From positions 1 through 5,854 of the forward strand of contig NZ_CAHJWX010000149.1 in NCBI RefSeq assembly GCF_903643065.1: 5,854 nucleotides of DNA, read 5' to 3'. This DNA comes from Sphingomonas bacterium (lineage in GTDB: Bacteria; Pseudomonadota; Alphaproteobacteria; Sphingomonadales; Sphingomonadaceae). Positions 1-5,438 of this stretch are shown piece by piece. The notes below the pieces were generated by a model. The model was given only the letters and a program-made list of their open reading frames with translations, did no database searches and was not told the origin of the DNA. The position numbers were made by a program, and so were the translations under genes. Each line of letters opens with the position of its first letter. The stretch's first letter is position 1.

Positions 1-67
1 GCTCGATGCCTTCCCACCACACGAATGCGCCAACTACCTCCGCAACAGCGGCTACGCTTCAGCTTAG
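1..67 (+). CDS. C-terminal end of an IS630-family transposase (partial, runs off left edge)
   Basis: Reading from position 2, the frame gives LDAFPPHECANYLRNSGYAS followed by Ala and a TAG stop at 65-67. The pattern F-x-P-x-E-C-x-N-Y-x-x-x-x-G-Y at the extreme C-terminus is characteristic of IS630/Tc1-mariner-type DDE transposases (knowledge of the family). The catalytic DDE domain and the other end of the element lie outside the window, so I cannot say whether the copy is intact. The terminal inverted repeat should lie a short distance after the stop, but with only one end visible I cannot define it. IS630 elements normally insert at TA dinucleotides. The piece is only 22 codons long, so the call rests on this one motif. 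Confidence 0.66.
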   Translation, partial: LDAFPPHECANYLRNSGYASA

Positions 68-111
68 ATGGATCAGAGTCTAGTCGTAACCTCACCTCGC
101 GTGAAGCGGCT

Positions 112-213
112 CGCCTTCCCGGCGAAGGCCGGGGCCCAGTCGAGACGGATCCCGGGCGGAGTACTACCCTCTTTGGCGGTCGATCCTGGGCCCCGGCCTT
201 CGCCGGGAAGGCG
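112..213. repeat. REP/BIME-like palindromic repeat pair
   Basis: Two perfectly complementary 28-nt arms lie at 112-139 and 186-213, separated by 46 nt. TCGA at 140-143 and 180-183 can extend the pairing past a two-base bulge. Each arm contains its own small hairpin: CCGGC-GAAG-GCCGG at 119-132 and CCGGC-CTTC-GCCGG at 193-206. This is two REP-like units in inverted orientation. Sphingomonads and related alphaproteobacteria carry many dispersed palindromes with the core GGCGAAGGCCGGGGCCCAG; translating them gives false 'FPAKAGAQS' and 'APAFAGK' peptides, which is exactly what the reading frames here produce. The repeat sits between the transposase remnant and the end of pyk. It could act as a bidirectional transcription barrier, but that is inference. 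Confidence 0.75.
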
Positions 214-437
214 TGTCGGCTGGACTGGATCACGCTCTGGGCAGGAAACCATCGGTATGTCCGGGGTGACTAAGGCTGGAGAGGCCCGGATGCGGAGGCC
301 TCAACCTGCAAGCCCAACCGCGCCAACCGCAGCAACTCCGACAGATGATTGCGCATCGTGGCGATCAGGGTCGCGTTTCATTCGACGCCTCTAACGACGT
401 AAACGGCAGACGACTGGCGAGTGTCTCCGAGGCGGAG
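214..437. other. Non-coding stretch between the palindromic repeat and pyk; no convincing gene
   Basis: I see no recognisable protein or RNA gene here. On the minus strand, 270-356 can encode a 28-residue Leu-rich peptide (MRNHLSELLRLARLGLQVEA then SASGPLQP), without a clear ribosome-binding site. Its 3' part contains a 6-bp inverted repeat, GAGGCC at 281-286 and GGCCTC at 297-302. A short hairpin, CTCCG/CGGAG, lies at 425-437 directly after the pyk stop but lacks a U-tract. These could belong to the pyk 3' untranslated region, a leader-peptide relic, or chance. Overlapping plus-strand frames have no recognisable content. Confidence 0.5.
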
Positions 438-1895
438 CTATCCCGCATAACCCTTCAGCTCGTCGCCCACCACGCGCACGACGTGGAGGACGTTGGTGGA
501 GCCCGGCGTGCGGAAGGGGACGCCGGCGAGCACGATGATGCGGTCGCCCGCCTTGGCCATGCCGTGGCGCAGCGCCATGCGCCGTGCCTTGGCGACCATC
601 TCCTCGAAACTCTCCACGTCGCGCGTGTGCACCGCATAGGTGCCCCAGAGCAGGCCCAGCCGCCGCGCCGTCGCCATATTCGGCGTCAGCACCATCAGCG
701 GCACCGATGGCCGCTCGCGCGCGATGCGCCGCGCGGTGGAGCCCGACGTCGTGTAGCAGATGATCGCCGCAACCCCGACCGTCGTGGCGATGTTCTTGGC
801 CGCCTCGGCCAGCGCGTCGGCGGTGGTGGGATCGGGACGGGTGACGGTGAAGTGGATGCGGTCGCCGTGCATGGGATCGCGCTCCACCGCCTCGCCGATC
901 GCGTTCATCATCGCGACCGACTCGACCGGCCACGCGCCCGCCGCCGATTCGGCCGACAGCATGATCGCGTCCGCGCCGTCATAGATCGCGGTCGCCACGT
1001 CCGAGACCTCCGCGCGCGTCGGCGAGGGCGAGGTGATCATGCTTTCCAGCATCTGCGTCGCCACCACCACCGGCCGGCCCAGCCGCCGCGACACCTCGAC
1101 GATGCGCTTCTGGAGCGGCGGCACGCGCTGCGGCGGTAGCTCGACGCCCAGGTCGCCGCGCGCGACCATGACGCCGTCGCATTGCTCGACGATCTCCTCC
1201 AGCCGGTCGATCGCGGCGGGCTTCTCGATCTTGGCAAGCAGCGCCGCCTTCCCGCCGATCAGCCGGCGCGCCTCCATCAAATCCTCTGGCCGCTGCACGA
1301 AGGACAGCGCGATCCAGTCGACGCCCTCGTGGATGGCAAAGGCGAGGTCGCTGCGGTCCTTCTCGGTCAGCGCCGCCAACGGCAGCACCACGTCGGGCAC
1401 GTTGAGCCCCTTGCGGTCGGACAGCGGCCCGCCGACCTCCACCGTCGCGACGATCCGGTCGGCGTCGTGCTCGCCGACGCGCAGCACCAGCTTGCCGTCG
1501 TCGAGCAACAGCCGCGCGCCCGGCTCGATCGCGTCGAAGATCTCGCGATGCGGCAGCTCGACGCGCGCGGCGTCGCCGGGCTCGGGCGAGCGATCGAGCA
1601 CGAAACGCTGACCGGTCGCCAGGATCACCCGACCGTCCGTGAACCGGCCGACGCGCAGCTTGGGGCCCTGCAGATCGGCGAGGATGGTGGTCGGCCGCCC
1701 CCAATGCTTCTCCAGCGCGCGGATCGCCTGGATGACGGCGACCTTCCCGGCCTGGTCGCCATGGCTCATGTTGACGCGGAACGCGTCGGCGCCGGCGCGG
1801 CCCAGCGCCTCGATCCGCTCGGGCGTGCTGGACGCGGGCCCCAGCGTGGCGAGCACGCGCACCTTGCGCAGCCGGGGTGGGACGGGGTGAGTCAT
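438..1895 (-). CDS. pyk: Pyruvate kinase
   Basis: This cytosolic enzyme catalyses the last step of glycolysis (phosphoenolpyruvate + ADP to pyruvate + ATP) and needs Mg2+ and usually K+. The 485-residue length is normal for a bacterial type. Visible motifs are ATLGPAS (16-22), the phosphate/cation-binding RVNMSHG (40-46), LADLQGPKLRVG (72-83) leading into the B domain, the catalytic signature AKIEKP (221-226, with K222 and E224), VMVARGDLGVE (242-252), VATQMLESM (278-286) and PTRAEVSDVATAIYDGADA (292-310) followed by IMLSAESA. The C-terminal domain runs from about 355 to the end. The start at 1895 is chosen because the family sequence begins just after it and GGAGG lies 11 nt upstream (1907-1911). 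The frame is open to an ATG at 1979, but that extension is low-complexity and would overlap the divergent DUF1244 gene. The gene is divergent from the DUF1244/gapR pair and its 3' end faces the repeat and the IS remnant. Confidence 0.97.
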   Translation of the reverse strand: MTHPVPPRLRKVRVLATLGPASSTPERIEALGRAGADAFRVNMSHGDQAGKVAVIQAIRALEKHWGRPTTILADLQGPKLRVGRFTDGRVILATGQRFVLDRSPEPGDAARVELPHREIFDAIEPGARLLLDDGKLVLRVGEHDADRIVATVEVGGPLSDRKGLNVPDVVLPLAALTEKDRSDLAFAIHEGVDWIALSFVQRPEDLMEARRLIGGKAALLAKIEKPAAIDRLEEIVEQCDGVMVARGDLGVELPPQRVPPLQKRIVEVSRRLGRPVVVATQMLESMITSPSPTRAEVSDVATAIYDGADAIMLSAESAAGAWPVESVAMMNAIGEAVERDPMHGDRIHFTVTRPDPTTADALAEAAKNIATTVGVAAIICYTTSGSTARRIARERPSVPLMVLTPNMATARRLGLLWGTYAVHTRDVESFEEMVAKARRMALRHGMAKAGDRIIVLAGVPFRTPGSTNVLHVVRVVGDELKGYAG

Positions 1896-1930
1896 GATGG
1901 GGCGTTCCTCCCGTCGGGGTTGGCCGGGCG

Positions 1931-1946
1931 CCGCTGTAGCGGCTAC
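1931..1946. promoter_or_regulatory. Overlapping palindromes in the pyk/DUF1244 divergent intergenic region
   Basis: CCGCT-GT-AGCGG (1931-1942) and GTAGC-G-GCTAC (1936-1946) overlap in the 82-bp gap between the two divergent start codons. A palindrome placed between divergent genes is a reasonable operator candidate. No clear -35/-10 pair is visible for either gene. High GC makes chance palindromes of this size fairly common, so confidence is low. Confidence 0.22.
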
Positions 1947-1977
1947 GGGCGGTGGCGCAACCGAAGGATCGTCACGC

Positions 1978-2265
1978 ATGGACCCGCTCGACCAGATCGA
2001 TGACGCGCACGCGGCGGCGGCGTTCCGCCGGCTAGTGCGTCACCTGCGCCATCGCGACGACGCGGCCAACGTCGATCTGATGGGGCTCGCCGGCTTCTGC
2101 CGCAACTGCTTGGCCGAATGGGTGGAGGACGCGGGCGGCCAGCCGCGCGGCGCCGCGCGCGACCTGATCCACGGCATGCCCTATGGCGAATGGAAGGCGC
2201 GCCAGCCGGCGGCGACGCCCGAACAGCTCGCCCGGATGGCGCAAAGCCAGCGCCGCAATCCTTGA
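1978..2265 (+). CDS. DUF1244 family protein
   Basis: A 95-residue cytosolic protein with no signal peptide or membrane segment. It matches the DUF1244 family by AFRRLVRHLRHRDDAANVDL (15-34), the core GLAGFCRNCLAEW (36-48) with the C41-x2-C44 pair, and GMPYGEWK (66-73). The Cys pair suggests metal or redox chemistry, but the biochemical role of the family is not established to my knowledge. The ATG is supported by AAGGA at 1964-1968, 9 nt upstream, and by the family N-terminus. The gene runs divergently from pyk and is followed after 55 nt by gapR on the same strand, so the two are probably cotranscribed. Proximity of DUF1244, DUF2312 and pyk is, from memory, recurrent in alphaproteobacteria. 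Confidence 0.92.
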   Translation: MDPLDQIDDAHAAAAFRRLVRHLRHRDDAANVDLMGLAGFCRNCLAEWVEDAGGQPRGAARDLIHGMPYGEWKARQPAATPEQLARMAQSQRRNP

Positions 2266-2320
2266 TGAACGGCGTCGGCCTCGCCTACACGCGCCGCCAC
2301 CGATCCAATCCGAGAGTGCC

Positions 2321-2560
2321 ATGACCGACAATGTGTCCGCCGAGCAGCTGCGCCAGTTCATCGAACGTATCGAGACGCTGGAGGAAGAGAAGCGTGGGTT
2401 GCAGGACAACGTGAAGGACGTCTATGCGGAAGCCAAGGGCACCGGTTTCGACGTCAAGACGATGCGCGGCATCGTGCGTTTGCGTCGGATGGAAAAGCAC
2501 CATCGCGACGAGGCCGACGCGCTGATGGAGACCTATCGTCAGGCGCTGGGATTGCATTGA
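2321..2560 (+). CDS. gapR: GapR family nucleoid-associated protein (DUF2312/UPF0335)
   Basis: A 79-residue protein of the DUF2312 family. The Caulobacter member GapR is a nucleoid-associated protein that clamps overtwisted, AT-rich DNA ahead of replication and transcription machinery and stimulates type II topoisomerases. Visible features are a long N-terminal coiled-coil helix, EQLRQFIERIETLEEEKRGL (8-27), the family core VKDVYAEAKGTGFDVKTMR (31-49), and a basic segment IVRLRRMEKHHRDEADALME (51-70). Basic residues K32, K39, K46, R49, R53, R55, R56 and K59 are candidates for DNA contact by family analogy. It lacks the few extra N-terminal residues of the Caulobacter protein. The ATG is preceded by a weak GAGAG at 2312-2316; the open frame further upstream is not family-like. 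The stop is 3 nt from the stop of the convergent gene. Confidence 0.92.
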   Translation: MTDNVSAEQLRQFIERIETLEEEKRGLQDNVKDVYAEAKGTGFDVKTMRGIVRLRRMEKHHRDEADALMETYRQALGLH

Positions 2561-2563
2561 CCG

Positions 2564-3217
2564 TCAGCCCGCATAGGCGAAATACACCTTTCCCCGGCCG
2601 GGATCGACGATCGTGATCGAGCCGCCACGACCGTAAGTGTAGAAGCTCCCCGGCGAGCGGATGGCCGCGTTCGCTTCGGCGTCATACCCGTGCGGATCGA
2701 TGCCGAAGCCGTAGCGGTTCAAATAGGTCGCCATCGTGGGTGGCGACCGGCTCGTCCCGCGGGCCGCTCGCCAGCCGTGATCCGCCTCGCCATCGACGGG
2801 CGTGGCCCGCAAATCGGCGTTGGCGGGCAAGAGCTTGCCGGGTAATCGCAGCCCCTGCGCGCGAGCCCATCGGGCACTGTCGGCGGTCAATCGGTACACG
2901 ACGAACCCGGTCTCGTTGTCGCCGGGCAGCCCCACCCCGCCCCCGTCCTCCTCGCTTCGATATTCGATCATCGAGACGCGCAGCGGGTCGGGCACGCGCG
3001 CCAGGACGATGCGGTGTTCCACCATCTTGATCGCCGCGACCGGCCCTCCCACCAGCACGCCGGTCGCCAGCAAGACACAACCGTGATGACACTGTGACGA
3101 TGGCGAGTCGGATCGGCGCCAAAGGCCGATCACGGCCCACAGCGCCACGCCGCCTCCGACGAGCGCGAGAGGCTTGCCGAACAGCGTCAGTGACAGGACG
3201 AGCAAGAACATCGGCAC
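2564..3217 (-). CDS. Unrecognised membrane-anchored protein with two N-terminal helices
   Basis: A 217-residue protein that I do not recognise. The N-terminus has two hydrophobic helices, about residues 12-33 (LFGKPLALVGGGVALWAVIG region) and 47-66 (CVLLATGVLVGGPVAAIKMV), separated by a short segment with CHHGC at 43-47. The remaining ~150 residues are hydrophilic, with a cluster of Gly and Tyr near the end (YLNRYGFGIDPHGYDAE, FYTYGRGGSITIVDPGRGKV). The tail may form a small beta-rich domain; on which side of the membrane it sits is unclear. The start is a GTG at 3215-3217 with GGAGG 8 nt upstream (3226-3230); an in-frame ATG two codons later (3211) has poorer spacing. It converges on gapR with a 3-nt gap and is divergent from yebC. 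Codon use is like its neighbours, so there is no sign of recent transfer. Confidence 0.78.
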   Translation of the reverse strand: MPMFLLVLSLTLFGKPLALVGGGVALWAVIGLWRRSDSPSSQCHHGCVLLATGVLVGGPVAAIKMVEHRIVLARVPDPLRVSMIEYRSEEDGGGVGLPGDNETGFVVYRLTADSARWARAQGLRLPGKLLPANADLRATPVDGEADHGWRAARGTSRSPPTMATYLNRYGFGIDPHGYDAEANAAIRSPGSFYTYGRGGSITIVDPGRGKVYFAYAG

Positions 3218-3257
3218 GCGACGACCCTCCCGGTCGCGAGGCTCGATACCGTCTCAT

Positions 3258-3290
3258 CATCAACGGTTGATGGTCATCTGATCAACGATG
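3258..3290. promoter_or_regulatory. Operator-like triple half-site between the hypothetical gene and yebC
   Basis: A perfect 15-bp palindrome CATCAACGGTTGATG (3258-3272, centre G3265) is followed by a third half-site ATCAACG (3281-3287). The direct copies of ATCAACG are 22 bp apart, about two helical turns. GTTGAT (3266-3271) and ATCAAC (3281-3286) form a second inverted pair. The block lies in the 138-bp gap between divergent start codons, where a regulator could control either gene. It is relatively AT-rich for this genome. No regulator is identified, so binding is inference. Confidence 0.35.
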
Positions 3291-3355
3291 TGCGCTGATC
3301 TGGCGCGGCGCGGCGCGCCTCGCTAAGGCGACGTCCCTCCCGATCGAGGCGAATG

Positions 3356-4099
3356 ATGGCCGGCCATTCCAAGTTCAAGAACATCATGCATCGCAAGGGC
3401 GCGCAGGACAAGAAGCGCTCCGGCATGTTCTCCAAGCTCAGCCGCGAGATCACCGTCGCGGCGAAGATGGGGCTGGCCGATCCGGACATGAACCCGCGCC
3501 TGCGCGCCGCGATCAACGCCGCCAAGGCGCAGTCGATGCCCAAGGACAATATCCAGCGCTCGATCGACAAGGCGGCGCGCGGCGACGCGGAGACCTATGA
3601 GGAGGTGCGCTACGAGGGATTCGGGCCGGGCGGCGTGTCGCTCATCATCGAGGCGCTGACCGACAACCGCAACCGCACCGCCACCAACGTGCGCACCGCC
3701 GTGTCGAAGAACGGCGGCAATCTGGGCGCGTCGGGCTCGGTCTCCCACGGGTTCGAGCGGATGGGGCTGATCACCTATCCCCCGGCGGCGGGCGACGCGG
3801 ACCAGGTGTTCGAGGCGGCGCTGGAGGCGGGCGCCGCCGACGTCACCTCGGGCGAGGACGGGCACGAGGTCTGGACCGCGCAGGGCGACCTGCACGAGGT
3901 CGCCAAGGCGCTCACCCCCGTGCTGGGCGAGCCCGACGGCGCCAAGCTCGCCTGGAAGCCGGGCACCACCGTCGAGGTCGGCGAGGGCGACGCGGCGACG
4001 CTGTTCAAGCTGATCGATACGCTGGACGATGACGACGACGTGCAAGCCGTGTGGGGCAATTACGAGGTGAGCGACGAAGTGATAAATAGAATTGGCTGA
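3356..4099 (+). CDS. yebC: YebC/PmpR (TACO1) family protein
   Basis: A 247-residue cytosolic protein of usual length for the family. It was long annotated as a transcriptional regulator (PmpR) and more recently linked to translation of difficult proline-rich stretches, with TACO1 as the mitochondrial homologue. Clear landmarks are [20 protein letters not shown] (1-20), [15 protein letters not shown] (25-39), the [20 protein letters not shown] block (49-68), [20 protein letters not shown] (86-105) and FERMG (133-137). The start at 3356 is preferred over the adjacent ATG at 3353 because the family begins MAGHSK and GAGG (3346-3349) is then 6 nt away. The last codons (GTG ATA AAT AGA ATT GGC) use AT-rich, locally rare codons and mark the left edge of the low-GC insert. 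In many bacteria yebC lies directly before ruvC; here an opposing gene separates them. Confidence 0.97.
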   Translation: MAGHSKFKNIMHRKGAQDKKRSGMFSKLSREITVAAKMGLADPDMNPRLRAAINAAKAQSMPKDNIQRSIDKAARGDAETYEEVRYEGFGPGGVSLIIEALTDNRNRTATNVRTAVSKNGGNLGASGSVSHGFERMGLITYPPAAGDADQVFEAALEAGAADVTSGEDGHEVWTAQGDLHEVAKALTPVLGEPDGAKLAWKPGTTVEVGEGDAATLFKLIDTLDDDDDVQAVWGNYEVSDEVINRIG

Positions 4100-4102
4100 T
4101 TA

Positions 4103-4426
4103 CTACCAGCTTGACCTGCCGCAAGATGAAGAAATGTTAGCCGGTACAAGGTCCACCCGCCGATCAATAAACATGACATCCGTATTGTGGTGCATGTTAT
4201 GTGCTCTACACATAGGCACTATATACCAATGTCTATAGTGTCTTGCGTCATCAATTTGCACATGCGCACCGACCTCAGCAGGGCGATTGCATGGCACGAC
4301 CGAGCACATCAATCGTTGGCTTCCTGTTGCATATCTCCAATGCGTCATCCAACTGCCGCACCAGCATCTGTTAGCTGCGGTGCTCTTAATGTTTACGACG
4401 GCGTAGTGACTGTTCCGGTGTGGCAT
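4103..4426 (-). CDS. Small Cys/His-rich HNH-like (treble-clef) protein
   Basis: A 107-residue protein resembling an uncharacterised small zinc-binding family. Motifs in order are RCWCGSWMTHW (20-30), C41 and C46 in LMCSVVPC, VGAHVQ (52-57, H55), WYIVPMCRAHN (67-77, C73 and H76), and a conserved-looking tail DLVPANISSSCG (92-103). The C-x4-C pair followed by an H-containing strand and a C-x2-H-N helix start matches the general layout of an HNH/treble-clef fold, in which H55 could be the catalytic or structural His. Nuclease activity is inferred, and it may be a non-catalytic zinc protein. It has its own promoter and GAGG (4435-4438) 8 nt before the ATG. Codon use (AGA, ATA, TGT, AAT) differs from all neighbours, indicating transfer. 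It converges on yebC with a 3-nt gap between stops and interrupts the usual yebC-ruvC adjacency. Existence of the gene is well supported; its function is not. Confidence 0.75.
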   Translation of the reverse strand: MPHRNSHYAVVNIKSTAANRCWCGSWMTHWRYATGSQRLMCSVVPCNRPAEVGAHVQIDDARHYRHWYIVPMCRAHNMHHNTDVMFIDRRVDLVPANISSSCGRSSW

Positions 4427-4454
4427 TGCGAAAGCCTCAACGATGAATTATCTT
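4426..4454 (+). promoter_or_regulatory. Weak candidate promoter reading towards ruvC
   Basis: TTGCGA (4426-4431), a 17-bp spacer and TATCTT (4449-4454) give 4/6 matches to each sigma-70 hexamer. It overlaps the minus-strand promoter back to back, so the two would compete. It would give ruvC a start of transcription inside the insert. The match is weak and may be chance in AT-richer DNA. Confidence 0.22.
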
Positions 4455-4475
4455 AACACATGATGATCCTGTCAA
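4447..4475 (-). promoter_or_regulatory. Near-consensus sigma-70 promoter of the HNH-like gene
   Basis: On the minus strand a perfect -35 hexamer TTGACA (complement at 4470-4475) is followed by a 17-bp spacer and GATAAT (complement at 4447-4452), five of six matches to the -10 consensus at ideal spacing. Transcription should begin near 4440, giving a short leader of about 15 nt that contains GAGG before the ATG at 4426. Such an E. coli-like promoter stands out in a high-GC alphaproteobacterial setting and supports the view that the insert carries its own expression signals. Confidence 0.65.
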
Positions 4476-4518
4476 CCAACGGTGGCAAGGACCTACTTCG
4501 GCCGGTCCTATCGATGCG

Positions 4519-5010
4519 ATGATCGTGCTCGGCCTCGATCCCGGGCTTGGTACGACCGGCTGGGGCGTGATCCGCGCCGAGGGCAACCGGTTGTCGCATC
4601 TCGCCAACGGCCAGCTCAGGACCGACACGGCCGCCAGCCTCGCGCGGCGGCTCGCGCATCTGGACACGATGCTAGCCGCCGTGCTCGTCGATCACGCGCC
4701 GGACGCGGCGGCGGTGGAGGAGGTGTTCGCCAACGCCAACGGCCAGTCGACGCTGAAGCTGGGCCAGGCGCGCGGCGTGGCGTTGCTGGCGGTCGCGCGC
4801 GCCGGGCTCGAGCCGGGGGAATATGCGGCGCGGCTGGTCAAGAAGGCGGTGGTCGGCACGGGCGCGGCCGAGAAGGTCCAGGTCCACGCCATGGTCGCGC
4901 GTCTGCTGCCCGGCGCCGCGATCGCGGGCGCGGACGCCGCCGACGCGCTGGCGGTCGCGATCTGCCACGCGCATCATCTGGCGAGCGCGCGGGGCCGGTC
5001 GTCGGCTTAG
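4519..5010 (+). CDS. ruvC: RuvC, crossover junction endodeoxyribonuclease
   Basis: RuvC is the dimeric Mg2+-dependent resolvase that nicks Holliday junctions symmetrically, working with RuvAB in recombinational repair. The 163-residue length is typical. The N-terminus [18 protein letters not shown] carries catalytic D7, VEEVF (66-70) carries the second acid (E67 by alignment with the E. coli EQVF motif), KLGQARG (80-86) is conserved, and [15 protein letters not shown] (139-153) supplies D139 and D142. All four catalytic acids are present. The start is fixed by the family N-terminus, but there is no good Shine-Dalgarno just upstream; AAGGA at 4487-4491 is about 27 nt away and partly inside a possible hairpin (GGACC 4489-4493, GGTCC 4504-4508). 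The insert immediately upstream separates it from yebC. Its TAG overlaps the stop of the convergent membrane-protein gene. Confidence 0.97.
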   Translation: MIVLGLDPGLGTTGWGVIRAEGNRLSHLANGQLRTDTAASLARRLAHLDTMLAAVLVDHAPDAAAVEEVFANANGQSTLKLGQARGVALLAVARAGLEPGEYAARLVKKAVVGTGAAEKVQVHAMVARLLPGAAIAGADAADALAVAICHAHHLASARGRSSA

Positions 5011-5411
5011 CGGAAGGGCTCCGCGAGCTGGTCGGGGTCGGCGATGCCCCGCCTGAGCGCGAGCGCGCCGCGTACGCCGTTGATCATGCCGACCAGCAGG
5101 ATGCCGTCGATCACCAGGCTGAACACGCCGTTGAACGTGACGAGCTTGCCGATCATCTCCACCAGCATCAGCAGGGCCGCGACGGTTCCCCAGATCGCGC
5201 CCTTGCCGGCGCGCAGCCGTATTCCCGCGACCGCAAAGATCGCCGCCTCGATCGTCGCCGACACGAGCGCGCTGGCCGCGCTGATGCCGGGGGCGAGATG
5301 CAGCAGGCCGAACACGACGATGCCCAGCACCGACAGCCCCGCCGCGATGAAGTTGGCGAAGCCGCCCATCTCGGCGGCGCCGGTCGCGCCGTCGTGCGTC
5401 GTCAGGTCCAC
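5007..5411 (-). CDS. Small four-helix membrane protein, possible frameshift at its start
   Basis: A 134-residue inner-membrane protein, family not recognised. Four hydrophobic segments are visible at about 19-40, 44-65, 71-88 and 95-115, with a short polar N-terminus ([18 protein letters not shown]) and a C-terminal tail [15 protein letters not shown]. The only in-frame start is GTG at 5409-5411, which lacks a nearby Shine-Dalgarno. Upstream, a good GGAG (5435-5438) stands 7 nt before an ATG at 5425-5427 in another frame. Removing one C from the run at 5421-5423 would join that ATG to this frame as [13 protein letters not shown]. The true gene may therefore begin at 5427 with a one-base frameshift or sequencing error. 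It lies between ruvC and ruvA on the opposite strand, its stop (5007-5009) overlapping the ruvC stop. Confidence 0.72.
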   Translation of the reverse strand: MDLTTHDGATGAAEMGGFANFIAAGLSVLGIVVFGLLHLAPGISAASALVSATIEAAIFAVAGIRLRAGKGAIWGTVAALLMLVEMIGKLVTFNGVFSLVIDGILLVGMINGVRGALALRRGIADPDQLAEPFR

Positions 5412-5424
5412 CGTCCAGAAGGGC

Positions 5425-5438
5425 CATGCCCGCTCTCC
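5425..5438 (-). promoter_or_regulatory. Shine-Dalgarno and ATG out of frame with the membrane-protein gene
   Basis: The minus strand reads GGGGAGAGCGGGCATG, with GGAG at 5438-5435 and the ATG at 5427-5425, an ideal 7-nt spacing. In this ATG frame the product becomes strongly Arg-rich and non-membrane, which is a typical shadow frame. The signal therefore fits the original start of the four-helix membrane protein, now displaced by one base. Confidence 0.5.

Larger units (their letters stand above)
4082..4480. other. Low-GC one-gene insert between yebC and ruvC
   Basis: Base composition drops sharply at about 4082, inside the last codons of yebC, and returns to normal by about 4480-4510 before ruvC. 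By hand count, 4141-4440 is about 152 G+C in 300 (51%), whereas sampled lines in yebC (3961-4020) and ruvC (4741-4800) are about 68% and 78%. The block holds one gene on the minus strand and its promoter. I found no terminal inverted repeats, target duplication or integrase, so the mechanism of entry is unknown. The right boundary is approximate. Confidence 0.7.

Noticed and set aside
25..394. Plus-strand open frames over the left intergenic region
   Set aside because: They translate through the palindromic repeat (PAKAGAQS and APAFAGK-type peptides) and have no family-like content or ribosome site.
425..437. CTCCG/CGGAG hairpin right after the pyk stop as a terminator
   Set aside because: The stem is only 5 bp with a 3-nt loop and is not followed by a U-tract on the minus strand, so it cannot be called an intrinsic terminator.
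1896..1979. Extending pyk to the upstream ATG at 1979
   Set aside because: The extra 28 residues are Pro/Ala/Arg low-complexity, would overlap the DUF1244 start, and the ATG at 1895 has its own GGAGG site and matches the family start.
4217..4240. CACTATA/TATAGTG inverted repeat inside the insert
   Set aside because: It lies in the coding sequence for HYRHWYIVP of the HNH-like protein; a 7-bp coincidence in AT-richer coding DNA is the simpler explanation.
4082..4518. Search for target-site duplication or inverted ends of the insert
   Set aside because: No convincing pair of repeats was found by eye at the two edges, so I do not call it a transposon or integron cassette.
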